Assembly (NCBI RefSeq): GCF_030272615.1
Contig: NC_081407.1
Span: 99,369,897 to 99,433,896 of the forward strand
Source of the DNA: Cryptomeria japonica
Lineage: Eukaryota > Streptophyta > Pinopsida > Cupressales > Cupressaceae
Length of the DNA: 64,000 bases
Direction of reading: 5' to 3'
Of the stretch, positions 32,708 through 45,310 are shown piece by piece; within the stretch, counting starts at the first letter, position 1, and each line of letters begins with the position of its first letter. The translations under genes and the position numbers were made by a program. The notes beneath the pieces were generated by a model, which ran no database searches, was not told the origin of the DNA, and was given only the letters and a program-made list of their open reading frames with translations.

Positions 32708-34650
32708 GAACAAAGTGTCATTTCAAGTCCCATCCAACATCCACCTCCTAAGCAAGATTAGGACATCCCTTCTATCCTTCATAATAATCCCTTTCCAAGA
32801 CAAGATCAAAGCATACCTTTACCTTCATATCCTAAACAAGATCCCATTATTTCTCCAAATCCTGATCAAGGTCCCTCCATCCCTTCATCTCCATGTCATA
32901 ATCCTCCATGTTCTTCACAATATTCCCTCTCAAATGAACTTACCATTTCTCCTAGTCGCCCTCATGATCCTAATCCCTCTACACAAGTTGTTCATGAACC
33001 CTTTATCAATGAAATCACCAATCTAGATCATACTACACAAAGAAACTTGTCAACAATTGTATGTGTGCCATCATCAAATGCTAATGTCATAACAAAAAAA
33101 GCATAACACCAACTAATAAGATCAACACCTGTTTGACTTCATCATCCTCTTCAAGTGCATCAATAAAAACAAACATAACACCCGCTCATGTCACAACTTC
33201 AGAACCAGAATCTATTTGCCTCATATACCCACACTTGAAAGACTAGGGGCAAGAGGATCTACCACAATTGGATTTCTTTGAAAATGATAACACTATAGCT
33301 GAATTCATGGGTTCTAGAGCTGGATTTCCCTCTGATGATTCGCAAAATCCAAAAACTAAAGAAATCAACATTGGAGATGTCGAACATATACACTTAGTTG
33401 AGTCCTTATATCCTATTGGAAAAGACATCTTTATCTGACTCTTCAAACAAAGACCAATGAACTACCTATACAAAACTCCTCGATCCTATGAACAACATGC
33501 ACCTTAAACGATATTATACCTAAGGGTTGGGTTAGTATAGGTTTTACTTTCCGCATTGCATATCATTTTATTCAAAGCATTGCATCGCATATAGTTTCTT
33601 TTTCAAATGCATCGCATTCACAAACTTTTTGCATTGGCATATAGCAACATAAAAAAAACAAGGCAATTGTCCAAGTTTATCATCTATTTGCATTAAAGAG
33701 AAATAAGGGTCCTCTCCTTTCTTAGATATTCAGACATGAAGTCTTTGAGGTCCTAAGGTCATTTATTTTCAACACCCTGTGACAACACTTTATTTATGGT
33801 TGGGTAGTGATTTCACTATTTGAGACTTGTACACCCAAAATCTATCAATTGCTATATCTCAAACACAATAACAAAATCTCTAATTCATTTGAGGCACCTA
33901 GTTGATCATATGACTAGTGAAAAATCTAAAATTCTACTTTAGCGTTGCTGTAATTGTCACACCCAAGTAGGTTTCATTACTTACAAGTCAAGGCAAGAAA
34001 ATATAAAAAGAAAAAGTGCTATGCCAAATATTTATCTCAAGGCAAAAGAGCAATGATATATAACTAAAATATCACGCATACAAAGTGCGCCAAAAAGCTT
34101 GACTATGGGAACATACAAGTAACTCCATCAAGGCTATGGACGCCTGTTAGCAATGGAGCAATATTTGAGAAATTACAGTCTATAATCTTGTCGGAGCTCT
34201 AAAAGCTTGCTGGCAATGAGGCTCTATTCAGGATGCTTTTGAAGTTAGGATAATCCATGTAGCTAGTCATATAGGATGCTAAGGATCTTTAGTGAATACA
34301 AGAGCGGAAATTAACTTATCTACACAGACATGGGCAAAAAAAGATCAAAGTTTCAAGAACCAATGGGGGAAGTTTTCCGCGTCTCCATTTGTAAATCCTA
34401 GTCACTATGTGTGTTGATTTGGATGTTCCAACGGACCTTAGAGATCGATTGACCTCTTATCTATGAAATGTTTTGTGCCTCCAATTTCAATTGGTGTATT
34501 ACAAAATGCCAAACAAACACAGTCGACCTTGTTCGAATAGGAAAGACATCTTCATCATGCATCTTGCATTAACATAGGTCATGTCAAAAATTCATTGTCT
34601 CCGCATGCATTTCACAGATCATCATGTCATACAGGTCTGAACATTGGGGG
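32708..34650 (+). other. Interior of the pol-less element without a recognised gene
   Basis: Up to about 33500 the plus strand keeps a coding-like, Ser/Pro-rich composition with frequent stops (for example the stop after KDIFI near 33435). 33540-33650 repeats GCATCGCAT words. No RT, integrase or protease motif was seen on either strand. Confidence 0.5.
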
Positions 34651-34659
34651 CGTAACTGA

Positions 34660-34990
34660 GAAAATCCAAACAAAATCATAAAAAGTCCTGAAAAAATCCA
34701 AAAACAATGAAAAACTTAAAAATCCAAAAATAGTGAAAAACTTAAGAAAACAATAAAAAACATTCAAATATGTGAAAACTTAAAAATACCAAAAACATTG
34801 GAAAGAGTAGTGAAAATACCAAAAACATTCACATAATGTCCTTTGAAAATACCCAAAAACATCTGGAAAATGTCTTGAAAAGATAAAAAACATTCAAATA
34901 TCAATCCACATAATCCAAAAACATCGAAAAAAACTCTTGGAAAAGAACTAAAAACTGAAAATGAATCAATCAAAAAACTTGCAATAAAAT
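34660..34990. repeat. A-rich repeat of AAAAATCCAAAAACATTGAAAA words
   Basis: About ten loose copies. The minus-strand frame 34764-35051 (Phe-rich) only translates this array. Confidence 0.6.
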
Positions 34991-36018
34991 GTCTCGCAAG
35001 AAACAAATACCCTAGCAGATATCCATCAAACACTTCACATGAAGTTAACAAAGGATACGACTATCCAGTCAAACATCTGCAATCAATTGATCAAACTGTC
35101 TTATCAATCGTATCATATCCATATCAAGTGATCATTATCTTGTCTTAAACAGAAGAGGATACACTCGAAATCAGACAGGTCAGTCTTAAATGGGCTCTGC
35201 AACTTTTTGAGATCAAACATTAGCAACCATAACATCAAGCAACTAAGAACGAAGGCACAAGGTTAGTATTGTTGTTGAATTTTGTCTGGGTCAGTCTTTA
35301 TCTTTTATCATTTGGTGACAGATTATGTTCCTATGCTACTCAAGGATGTCCACAAGTGACTAGAGGAGCCATGATGGGCATTATCTTTTTTCTTTGTTTG
35401 TTGTTTGTGGTGTGAATCGATGAAGTTCTACGTAAATTGCTCTAGTGCGTGTCTGTGATAGGAGCATTCAACTATTGAATGCCACGCATACCTTGACCCC
35501 TAGTGTATTTCCCAAAATGGAGAGGTTCACTCCTTGTTTGCTATGTGTTTGTTTCTTCAATGAGATATCTTTACATCTTGGATCCTATAACCTGATGTGC
35601 TAAGCTTCATTGTTCAATAATAAGGCTCGGTGATGAATATATATTGGATAATAAATAATGACATAGGTGCGTGAATCAATCATTCTCATTTCAACTCGTT
35701 TGCCTATTGCTAGTTTGCTGATTCTTTTCTCATCATCTCTTTCTAAATCATTTTCTATCATCTAACATTGTTCTATTTCTTTCTAAGGTTTATTCTCTCA
35801 TATTCTATCTCAATATCGTCTTTACATCACTTATCTCTATCTCTAATCAACTAACTACTCTTCTATCTTTATCTCACACTCTTCTTTTTTCGAGAGATCA
35901 TTCAGGTCTTTAATGCACAACAATCTCTCGAGGGGGCATTACACACTAAGTATCACCGGGGCATACTGGGTAGATTTTTTTTCGTTTTCTTTGAAACAAT
36001 GTTGTTTCGACTTTGTCT

Positions 36019-36032
36019 CAAAGAGGGACAAA
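36019..36032 (+). promoter_or_regulatory. Polypurine tract before the 3' LTR
   Basis: CAAAGAGGGACAAA directly abuts the TGTAGACACC start of the 3' LTR, as expected for the plus-strand primer. It confirms that the element is read on the + strand. Confidence 0.75.
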
Positions 36033-37101
36033 TGTAGACACCTAAAAATGTCTCATTGATCATGTACTAATTATTAGTCTAATTGATTAAATAATTCTTT
36101 AATTATTTAAGTAAGTTAATTAATCTTATTCTTCTAATTTCATATTTTCTTATCATCTTACTAATTATTCTATTTCATATTATTTCATCATTAATCATTT
36201 AACCATGTTCTAATGTTAATTAAATATTTATTATTTAATTAATTCTGATTAATTCCCCCATTTAAATAATCTTTATTATTTAAATAATTTAATTCTCAAT
36301 TTCCATTTCTAATCATTTAATCATTCAACCCTTTTCTAAATATTAATTAAATATTTATTATTTAATTAATTATGATTTAATCTTTTAATTTAAATAATCT
36401 TTATTATTTATTTAAATTTCATTTCCAAATCCCCAAATTCTAATTTCATTAATTCTTCTAATTCTTCTAATTTTAAATACATGTGCATGATTTCAAAAAT
36501 CAAATTGAAAATCTAAGTTAAAGTGCAACCACATAATAAATTAATTAATTCAATCGATTAATTAATTAAATCATTTATCTCTCCAATCTCTATTTTTTAT
36601 CTTCTAGTTAGCTTTTTCTAAATAAAACTTTCTTTGTCATCCTCTTAATTTCCTCCAATCATTCTTTTTCTTCCTTCTGTCAATTTTTTCTCAATCAATT
36701 GACTCAATTAATCTATTCAATCTATTCTGTTTCACCTCTAAATTAGCAGTTCAACTATCAATTTTCATGTGAGCCCACCTGAGTTCCATCAATCAATCTT
36801 CTCTGATTATCTATAAATTGAGCATTCAATCTCCATTTTGAACAATCACAAACTTTGAATCTTTGTGTCATTTGCAGGTTGCCAGCACAATATTTGAGAG
36901 CCATCATACCACATAGAAGACAAGAACAATGGAATCTATATGTGATCATGGGATAGGGAGTTTTGATTAATATATTTTACATTCCTATTTCTTAATTGCA
37001 TTATTTCATTGTCAGTTTGTTTGAATTCTTTGATTAGATAGGGATTCGTGATTTCCCTTTGAATTCTAATTAATATTAAAGATGAATTTTACATGCACAC
37101 A
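36033..37101 (+). repeat. 3' LTR of the pol-less element (1,069 bp)
   Basis: Matches the first LTR over its whole length apart from two main gaps and scattered substitutions. It is followed by the AATAG target duplication at 37102-37106. Confidence 0.9.
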
Positions 37102-37106
37102 AATAG

Positions 37107-40080
37107 CATTCTAATTTGATTTTTGTGCCCAGTTCATTGCTTCCCTTGACATGTAAGGTTGCCCTTGAAAAATCTCATTTGAGTGGGATTGATCACTTTA
37201 GGATGTATATTTTCCAACCTTATTGCCAATTCTTTGGCAAAAAAATTATAGTTCACATTGAGTAGTGTAATAGGGTGCCAATTCTTAATAAGAGATCAAT
37301 CCCCTTCCTTAGGGATTAGTTTGATAAGTCCTTTATTAATTTCATCGCGTAGGGATCCCTTGTCCACTGCCTCCATATATAGCCAGGAGTAAGGTCCTCT
37401 CCTATCCAATCAATACAGTCCTTATAGAATTTAATCAATATCCCATCAAGCCCAGGTGATTTGTCCTTGTTGAGCACCATAATGGCCTCCTTCATCTCTC
37501 TCAAGGAGATTTTCCTATTAAAAATTTCCGCATCCTCCTCACCTATTTTTCTTGGAGCAATACCTTTGATGTGAACCCTTGCCCTTTCCTTGCAAAGCCC
37601 ATCATCTTTTGATGTGGACAATTTTTGATAAAATTGGGCAAACTCCTTCAATATTTCATCCCGATCTGAGATAGTAACTCCATTCTCCCAAATATTGTCA
37701 ATGTTATCTCTGGCCTCCTTATATTTTAGCTACTTGAAGAAGTATTTGGATCTCTTGTCCCCTTGCTTCAACCAATTCATTTTGGCTCTAGTCCTGGCAC
37801 CCTATATCCTTACATTCTGCATCCTTCTAAGATTATCCTTAGCCTACCATAATGTGTCCATATCAATAGATCTATAAGAGTTATTCTGAGTATCTTCCTT
37901 AGCTTTCAAGAGTGTGAGATGGGCATCAGTTTCCTCCTTTCTAAGATCGTTAACTTTTTATTTCCCCGCTGTTTGAAAAAGGTTTTTCTAACTAATAAGA
38001 TTTGCAAATTAAATTGTCTAATAATAGCAATGGCCCGTTTCATCTCACTCTCCTTTAACAAGCTTGTGTTAAGGGAAAAAACATCATTCCTCCTTTGTGA
38101 CATACATTGTGATTCACCACGTGAAATCACAATATTGATAGGGTGGTGATCATATAACGTATAAGGGATAACCCTTACACTATTGCCTTCAGAATCCAGT
38201 TTGGACAGGTGACAAAGTTTTTATCAAAATAGAACATGTCCAATCTACTATAAATCCTTTTGTGTCCTTATTGGAAATTATATCATGTGAACTAGATAGC
38301 CTGTGGATCTGCCTTTCTGCCTGCCAAAGGATCTATATGCCTAAATTTATTTATCATTCTATACCAAAAAAACCTTTGATCCCCTTTCCATTCAAACTTA
38401 TTACCTCCATTTTTATCAAATGGACTCTCTACCATGTTAAAGTATCCCCCCAGAATCCATGGAATCTCATCAAGTTGACACATCCATTTCACAACTCAAT
38501 CTTTTCCTTATAATCATTTGAGGCATACATGGAGCAAATTCCAAATTCCAAAATGTTAATATTTAAATATTACCCACACCAACCTATTGCATGGTGAGTA
38601 ACCCCATTTAGAAACATATTTACTCCATACATTATTCAAAAGAATAGATGCCCCGCCTTTGCCTATATCACATGCTTAGTAGTTGAGTATTTTTCATCCT
38701 TTCATATGCATTTTAGACTAACGTCCAACCAATAGTCTACAACTTTTAATTCTTGAAGAAGCAAAATGTCAATTTTTTTGTTCATATTTAAGAATATATT
38801 CTCACAGCATATTTCCTATCTGGGGACTCAAGTCCCCATGTACATTGCAAGATGTGAGATTTACTTCCATCGATGATTATGGTGCAATTTCCATAGGTGC
38901 CCTTAAGCTATCGTAGCATTTGGGCAAGCAACCTTTAATTGTTTTCCCCTCATGGGTGGAGGCAAGGGATCCACTAGGCCTAGACCTTTTTTCCTCTTAA
39001 ATACAAAGGTCTAATCCAATACGAGAAAAGGAGTGCCCTTCTTAACCTTCTTTTTAGGTGTTTTAAAAGATTTTTTCTTATGAGCCTTGTTATTGTCATA
39101 TTCCTTCATACCTTCCTCTATAATATTCTTATTAGGATCTCCTTTTAAAGGAAAAATGGCTCAAGTGGTGGCCTTATCCTCCACGTCCTCTATTCTACCA
39201 TCATCTTCCATATCCATACTCTCACATGCTCTAGTACCAGAGCAAGGATCACTACTCTCTAAGGTAGAAATCCAACACTCTACTAAACCTCTGACCAAGT
39301 TTGAATGGGGGGGTGCAAGATGGTCTATTGCTAACCAAGCGTTCGTGACAACTAACAGTAGAATCATCACAAGTCTTGCATCGTTTCTCAAGAACTTTAT
39401 AAGAAGTTCTATCAATTTTTGCACTGGAGTCCAATCCAATTTCGACTCCACTAGGCTCTGTCAGTTTTCCACCAGGGTCAGGAGAAACCCTTCCAAGGTT
39501 ATTGATCCTAACATTGGTATGGGAGTCCAAAAGAGTATTGGCCAAAACCTCTTTTTTACCAATATCACTTTTACTTCTAATCTCCTTATTAGGATCAATG
39601 GCATTCTGAACCCTAGGTCTAGTATCATTTAACTTTTTTTATTTCTCAATGATAATTTGTTGTGTGTTAAGGGTTCTGTGCTTAGAGGTGCACATGGTTT
39701 TTCGAGAAGGAAGCTCACTGAATTCAATAGCATTGGAAGGGGACTGAGAGGCAAATGAAGAGCGGTTGACCTTTTTGATCTCTTCACACATAGCATCAAG
39801 TCTGCTAATCAAGGGATTGCTAGCATCACTAAAATCATTGGAACGAGAAGGGGGAGGAACTAGAGCCGAACTTGAAGACCATCACTCAAGTAAAGGGAAT
39901 TAGGGTGATCGCCTTTCAACATTTTAGTCAAGACCTCAAAGTAAGAAGAAGGTGGATTAGGGTTATACACAACAACATAGGAGCCAATAATCTTATCAGA
40001 GCAGGGCAAAGGGTTATTATCTTTCAAAATAGTCTCTGAATTTATAGTATCCACAAGTAAAGAATTGGAGTTACATCAAG
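37107..40080 (-). pseudogene. LINE-2 upstream half: ORF1 relic, endonuclease and start of RT
   Basis: Read downwards from 40054 there is an ORF1-like region (SDKIIGSYVVVYNPNPP, then frames at 39545-39161). An ORF2 start near 38866 (LTCNVHGLESPD..., resembling WNVRGL...) follows. The endonuclease block WILGGYFNMVESPFDKNGG lies at 38490-38430, with Tyr where the family has the catalytic Asp of GDFN. The N-terminal RT block KDKSPGLDGILIKFYKD lies at 37470-37420. Many stops and shifts. It continues at 27949 on the far side of the LTR element. The 5' edge near 40080 is approximate. Confidence 0.75.
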
Positions 40081-40356
40081 ATTAGGTGACACAAACAATT
40101 TATGTCATGACCCTATTATGTAAGTATTATTATAAAATAGTTATTACCTATTTATTTAATATTTTTTTCTTTAACTTCTAAAAATAATAGAATAAAATTC
40201 ATATTAATAACTAAATATATATAATTGTTTTTACTAAAAAATATATTTTCAAAACTTAAAAAGATAAATAGAAATTAAGATAATTCACATAAATATATAT
40301 CAAAGATAGTAATTATGAGTTTATTACTTTATTCATTTTATTATAAAACAATATTT
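40081..40356. other. AT-rich spacer between LINE-2 and LINE-3
   Basis: About 275 bp with no gene; this is the old integration-site sequence to the left of LINE-3. Confidence 0.4.
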
Positions 40357-40372
40357 CATTCTCTTTAAAAAT

Positions 40373-41659
40373 ATGGAGAGCGAAAATGCGCAGCCGAACC
40401 ACGAAAATCCGAGGGGCAGGCGCGAAGAGGAGAAGAACGGATGCGAGCAACTGTTGCTGAATCTCATCAAATGGAGAATCTTGGATGTTGATTGGGATGA
40501 TCAGGTAAGAGAGAAGAAGGACCCTAAGGTGGGCAGCAACATTAATTGACCCCTTGAAAGAGGAAGTTGCGAAGAAAAAGACAAAAAAAAATCTAGCTCC
40601 AAGATCGAAATTGACCTAACATAGAAGGTCGAGGAAGAAAGATTCATTTTTGAGAAACACACAGTCATTGTCAGATTTATTGGACCAAAGATGTCCAGCA
40701 AAACCATCCATGATTGGGTAGATAACAACTGGGGAAAACACATTGTAATTAAGTTTATTCCAAACGGCTTCTTCGTCGCTGTTTTCACAGAGGAATCCAA
40801 AAGGAATCATATCCCGGGAAAGGAAAACTAGTACTTGGACAATCATCCACTATACATCCAACTTTGGACCCCAAACTTCGATCCAACTCCTTTAGCGGTT
40901 TATGAAGAACTGGCCTGGATCCGACTATTTAATCTCCCAATTGAATATTGGAGTGACTCGAGTATGGAGAAAATTGGTCGAACCCTGGGTACACTTCTTG
41001 AAATTGATGAGGAAATTATAGAAAATGATCTGTATACATACGCGAGGTTGAAAATTGCGGCCGTTATGACTATTCCACAATCAATCACAATCCTATCATC
41101 AGATGGAGAATGGAATCAACAGGTCGAGGTAGAGAAAGAAATTAGGGAATGTTCCAAATGCGACAATAAATTCCACCTATTTGATAGATGTAAAATGTTT
41201 GTGAGAAGAGCATTTAACAGGACACCAAGGAAACCAAAGCAAGAATGGAGGAAAAAGATGGATCATCCACAAGATGGCATTTTAATGCTGAAAGCGCCTA
41301 AAGATGATGCCAATACTCGAATACAACATACGAATGATAACTCACTTCAGCAGAATCCAACGCCAATCATCAATATGGTGGAAAACAACACTTCGAGCAA
41401 TTTGGATATGACAATTCAAGAGAATCCTCCAAAGGATATGGTACAGAATGAACAAGGTATTGTGGATGGTCTGGTGGATTCTTGCTCGGAGACCTTTGAA
41501 CCATTTGAGGAAATGGAGGATATGGATACATTGGACCCCAGATGCATTAGTCAATCCGCCAACGCCCTCCTTGGTCGGTCCAAAGGAATGAGGGGCAGGA
41601 AGAGCAACAGCAGGTCAGAGAACAAAGAGCCAATGAAAAAGGAGTTGGCAGTGTTTTGA
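40373..41659 (+). pseudogene. LINE-3 ORF1: nucleic-acid-binding protein with CCHC knuckle
   Basis: The ATG at 40373 (MESENAQPNHENPRG) opens a single frame of 429 codons interrupted by three stops (near 40546, 40618 and 40829) and open from there to 41659. The block EELAWIRLFNLPIEYWSD followed by IGRTLGTLLEIDE is the DUF4283-like fold found in plant LINE ORF1 proteins. The CCHC knuckle CSKCDNKFHLFDRC near 41150 is intact (C-x2-C-x4-H-x4-C). A basic tail ends the protein. In plant LINEs this protein coats the element RNA. Confidence 0.8.
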
Positions 41660-41705
41660 ATTATTTGAAAGTATCCAAGGGAGAGACCCCCTCCCTTGGA
41701 GAAAG

Positions 41706-42283
41706 ATGAAGATCTCCTCATGGAATGTCAGGGGCTTATCTACCCCTGACAAAAAATGCTTGCTCAAAAGATCCTTGACCAAGCTCGATTCAGAAATAGT
41801 AATTTTGTAAGAGACAAAGCTTAATGGTGAGAAGGCAGTGGAATTTGTGAAGTATTGTTACAGTTGGGAAATAATTCTCCAAGATGCTAGGGGATTGGTT
41901 GGTGGTATGGGCTTGCTGTGGAATCCATCTCTCATCGATGTAATTCCAATTGCTTCATGCAATCATTGGATGGTCTGTATCATTCAGTGTAGGAGATCAA
42001 ATCTTCAATTTCCCTTGTTTAATGTGTATGGACCAACTAAAACTGAAGAAAAGCTGAAAGTTTGGACTGAGATTTCCCTTCATGTTAATTTGTTAGAATC
42101 TGATAAGGTGATAATTGCTGGTGATTTCAATGTCATCCTGGATTTTGATGATAAGGAGGGCGGTCTGAGAAAACCTACCAAGGTAATGGATGATTTTCGA
42201 GATTTTATATCCAACTACAAACTGATTGATATCATTCCCAAAAATGGGAGATTCACTTGGACAAATAGAAGACTTAGGGTAAA
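41706..42283 (+). pseudogene. LINE-3 ORF2, endonuclease part
   Basis: Starts 46 nt after ORF1 with MKISSWNVRGLSTPDKK, the standard opening of the apurinic-type endonuclease (catalytic Asn in WNVRG). A TAA replaces the Gln before the catalytic Glu (IL*ETKL) at about 41808. PLFNVYGP, IIAGDFNVILDFDDKEGG and GRFTWTNRR follow. The frame is cut after RLRV at about 42283 by a DNA transposon and resumes in the same family alignment at 53687 (NFSRISERLDRFFVG). Confidence 0.88.
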
Positions 42284-42304
42284 CACACAAAGTTGGGTCC
42301 CAAT

Positions 42305-42322
42305 CCCGCGGAAGTCCGCGGG
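42305..42322. repeat. Left sub-terminal hairpin of the transposon
   Basis: CCCGCGGA-AG-TCCGCGGG is a perfect 8-bp stem with a 2-nt loop, 4 nt after the conserved GGGTCCCA of the terminal repeat. The right end has a comparable hairpin. Confidence 0.8.
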
Positions 42323-42350
42323 TTGGAAAATGAGCCCGCTAGAAACGGGT

Positions 42351-42522
42351 GCCTGAGCCATTGCTAAACGGGTGCCCGTTTAGCTTTTGTTCAAAATCAG
42401 GCGCTCGATTTGAACAAAATGGGTGCCTGTTTTTTAAATGTATTTAAAAAAACAAACTATTTTCCATCATTTTCACTGTTTGGAAAACGGGTAGGCATTT
42501 TTGAGGAGAACGGGTACCCGTT
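42351..42522. repeat. Left cluster of GGGTGCCC palindromes
   Basis: Includes AAACGGGTGCCCGTTT (42366-42381), the perfect palindrome AACGGGTACCCGTT (42509-42522), and partial forms near 42351, 42420 and 42485. A further inverted repeat, TTGTTCAAAAT...ATTTGAACAA, frames a GGCGC core near 42388-42418. The same words recur near the other end of the element. Confidence 0.8.
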
Positions 42523-42524
42523 TT

Positions 42525-42780
42525 TTTCACCCCAGCTGACCCCCTAGACCATTTTTACCTCCTTCCAAGTATTTAGTTTTATTTTTTATATTCTATTTTA
42601 TTTATTTATATTGTTTTTCATAAAAAAAATGTTAATGTATTGTTATTTTTAAATTTTTATGTTTTAAAGTTTGAAAATCGTCTTTTATTTTATTTTATTT
42701 TATTTCATGTTTAAAATAGTTTTTAGTTTTCAAATATTGCAAAAAACATGAATAGTAAAAACCGTAGGAAAAAAATAAAA
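42525..42780. other. AT-rich filler of the transposon
   Basis: No gene. T-rich sequence with TTTTATTTTATTTTATTTTA at 42681-42703. Confidence 0.4.
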
Positions 42781-42789
42781 AACAAAAAC

Positions 42790-43022
42790 GTAAATGAACA
42801 ATAAACATTAGACACAAAAAACATACGATAAACATTAGACACAAAAAACAGACAATAAACCCTGAACAGAAAAACAAACATTAAACCCTAAATAGAAAAA
42901 AACGAACACTAAACCCTAAATAGAAAAAAATGAACAATAAACCCTAAATAGAAAAAAAATGAACACTATACCCTAAATAGAAAAAAACGAACACTAAACC
43001 CTAAATAGAAAAAAACGAACAA
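42790..43022. repeat. 28-bp tandem array carrying AAACCCTAAA telo-box words
   Basis: About eight units of the type AAACCCTAAATAG then A-run then CGAACACT; the first units are diverged (AAACATTAGACAC). AAACCCTAA is the plant telo-box / telomere-repeat word, but here it is separated by A-rich spacers, so it is not a true telomere array. Confidence 0.75.
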
Positions 43023-44580
43023 GTCCCAGGAGAAATTTGACTATCTTGGTTGATTACTTGGTCAATACAACATTGGATTAAGATTCAATAGTGGCAATAT
43101 ACCATGATTCCTAGCTCAAGAAAACATTTAGAGTAACATGTATGTTATCAACCACCTTAAGCATTCGTAATGGTGGCTATATTTAGTGTTAGAAATTTTA
43201 ACGTTTTCATGTCAATTGAGTTGGACACCATGGATTAATGTTCCTTAACTATTATTGAGGTTTGATAAGGATTCTATTAAGGAGAATTATAAGTTTTAAA
43301 TAAATGGTTTTAATTTCATTAGATTAGTGTTCATTTTGTAGAATGCTAATTTAATGGATTAACTTAATAAAGGTGGTGATATAACATTTGAATGAGTGTT
43401 ATTGGTGCTTATGGTATTTAATGGTGCCTAGTGATCAATGTTTTTCTTAGCAGTGTTGTATCAAATGGAACATATATTTAGTTTTTAATTGGAGCTTTTA
43501 GAGTTAAATTTAGTTTTTTTTGGCTATAGGAGAGTGTATTTTTCCATTGGATTGGATGATAAGTATAATAAACATAGAGAAAGGAAAGGATCAAAAACCC
43601 TATAATAATTTATTTTACAAAAGGTTTAACCAAATCTTTATTTATGAATCAAAATAAACTCTAGGATTCATGTAAGTTGCACTAGAAGAGACAAGTATGG
43701 AGGTAACATCACAAAATTTTTTATCTAAGAGGGGTTTATCTTCAACCTAATTATGTTCATTATTAATTTAGGCTTATGAAAATGGATCTTAAGACTCCTT
43801 TTAATTATGGACATGAAAATTGTTAAGGGAGAATCAAGGTAGGGTTGTCTAAGAAATGTTTGTTGATTTCTCGAAAGGATTGGACTTAGTGATCTACTTG
43901 CCTCAAATGGAAAGCAAGAAAGTATAAATAGAAGGTGTACATAAAGAGTTTGAGGTATTGCAATCTTATTGTAGCAATATTAGTAAAGTGTTGGTTGGTT
44001 TGCAAAATGCACATGAAAATAGTAGAGTGTGTGTTGGAAGTGAATGTATTATATTATGTGAAAGCATTAATTGAAAGAGTAAAATAAGAACCAACAAGAA
44101 GGGAGAGTTGAGGGTGGTGTCTATATAGGGTAGATGAGTTATGTATTTTTTTTTTCATTTGTATCTTATAGGAAATTGTCCATATCTTTTCTTTTATAGA
44201 GAAACATGTTTTTTATTAGTACGTATTTTACACATTTTGTTTACAACACATAGATATATAGCAATGTTGTGAGTCATGATCCTTAGTTTATATGGTAAGA
44301 TAAAATATCTTATTCTAATATATGACAAATTTTCTTGGATAGGTTTCATTATAAACCCCACTAAATTACTTAAAAATTTTCACTTCTATATAAATTTATT
44401 TTGCCAAGTATATATTAAATTAAAAAACTGATTATATATTTATATGTGTATGTATCATTTTACATTTAGAATGAATTGATTCTAAACTTTTTATGATAAT
44501 GGCTTGTATTTCAAATTACCAAATGTTTATTCTAATTGATATAATTGATGTACATAATTAAAATATATTTTGAAAATTAT
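43023..44580. other. Transposon interior without recognised genes
   Basis: AT-rich, with no open frame above 60 codons on either strand and no motif. It could be leader or intron of the plus-strand gene, or older inserted sequence. Confidence 0.4.
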
Positions 44581-45310
44581 TTAATATGTAAATAAAATTT
44601 GATCTTAAGTAAATAAATTATTTAATATGATATAATAAATTTCCTCTTAAGTATCACCATCGAAGGGTATGTGATCTTCGTCTACAAAGGGAATGAAACA
44701 ATCTACAATACGATCCTCTAGGAATGGAGAGATATGCGGGTCTCCATGGATCTCCTAAAGTCTATTCCAAAGTGTGTGGGGGAAATCACACCACCTAAAA
44801 CTTATCAAGATACCACCTAAAACTTATTACACCACCTAAAACTTATCAAGATATCATTTTACAAAAGAATCATAGTTATCCCTTTCTAATTATTTAATAT
44901 GTAAGTAAAAGTTGATCTTAAGTAAATAAATTATTTAATATGATATAATAAATTTCTTCTTAAGTATCACCATCATAGGGTATGTGATCTTCATCTACAA
45001 AGGGAATGAAACAATCTACAATAGGATCCTCTAGGAATGGAGAGATATGTGGCTCTCCATGGATCTCCTAAAGTCTATTCCAAAGTGTGGGGGGGAAATC
45101 AATATCCAATGCAATACACATAGAATCATGATCTTGATACTAGATCAAATCACTCCTACATGGTCAATGATGTTACACCAAGATTATATAATTTCTAGTG
45201 TTTCTAGTTTAGGTATGACTCCATACATAAAAGGAAAATGATTACACCACCTAAAACTTATAAGATACCATTTTACAAAAGAATCATAGTTATCCCTTTC
45301 TAAATTTACA
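44581..45310. repeat. Tandem duplication, period about 313 bp
   Basis: TTAATATGTAA opens one copy at 44581 and the next at 44894. Copies share ATATGATATAATAAATTTC, CTTAAGTATCACCATC, GGAATGAAACAATCTACAAT and TCCATGGATCTCCTAAAGTC with few changes. The phrase CACCACCTAAAACTTAT is itself repeated inside the first copy and after the second. Confidence 0.85.

Larger units (their letters stand above)
27955..37101 (+). mobile_element. Complete but pol-less LTR retrotransposon (9,147 bp), LARD-like
   Basis: Two LTRs (27955-29107 and 36033-37101) share TGTAGACACC at the start and ACATGCACACA at the end. A 5-bp target duplication AATAG lies at 27950-27954 and 37102-37106. A TGGTGAACCCGAC primer-binding site follows the first LTR and a purine-rich tract AAAGAGGGACAAA precedes the second. 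The 6.9-kb interior has no RT, integrase, RNase H or protease motif on either strand. It has at least four unrelated tandem arrays and one low-complexity gag-like frame. This fits a large retrotransposon derivative moved by the enzymes of another element. Over the first 245 bp the LTRs differ at about 5% of positions by eye. It splits LINE-2. Confidence 0.92.

Noticed and set aside
34764-35051. Phe-rich minus-strand frame
   Set aside because: Product of an A-rich repeat read in reverse.
42790-43022. Interstitial telomere
   Set aside because: AAACCCT words are never adjacent; each is separated by an A-rich spacer.
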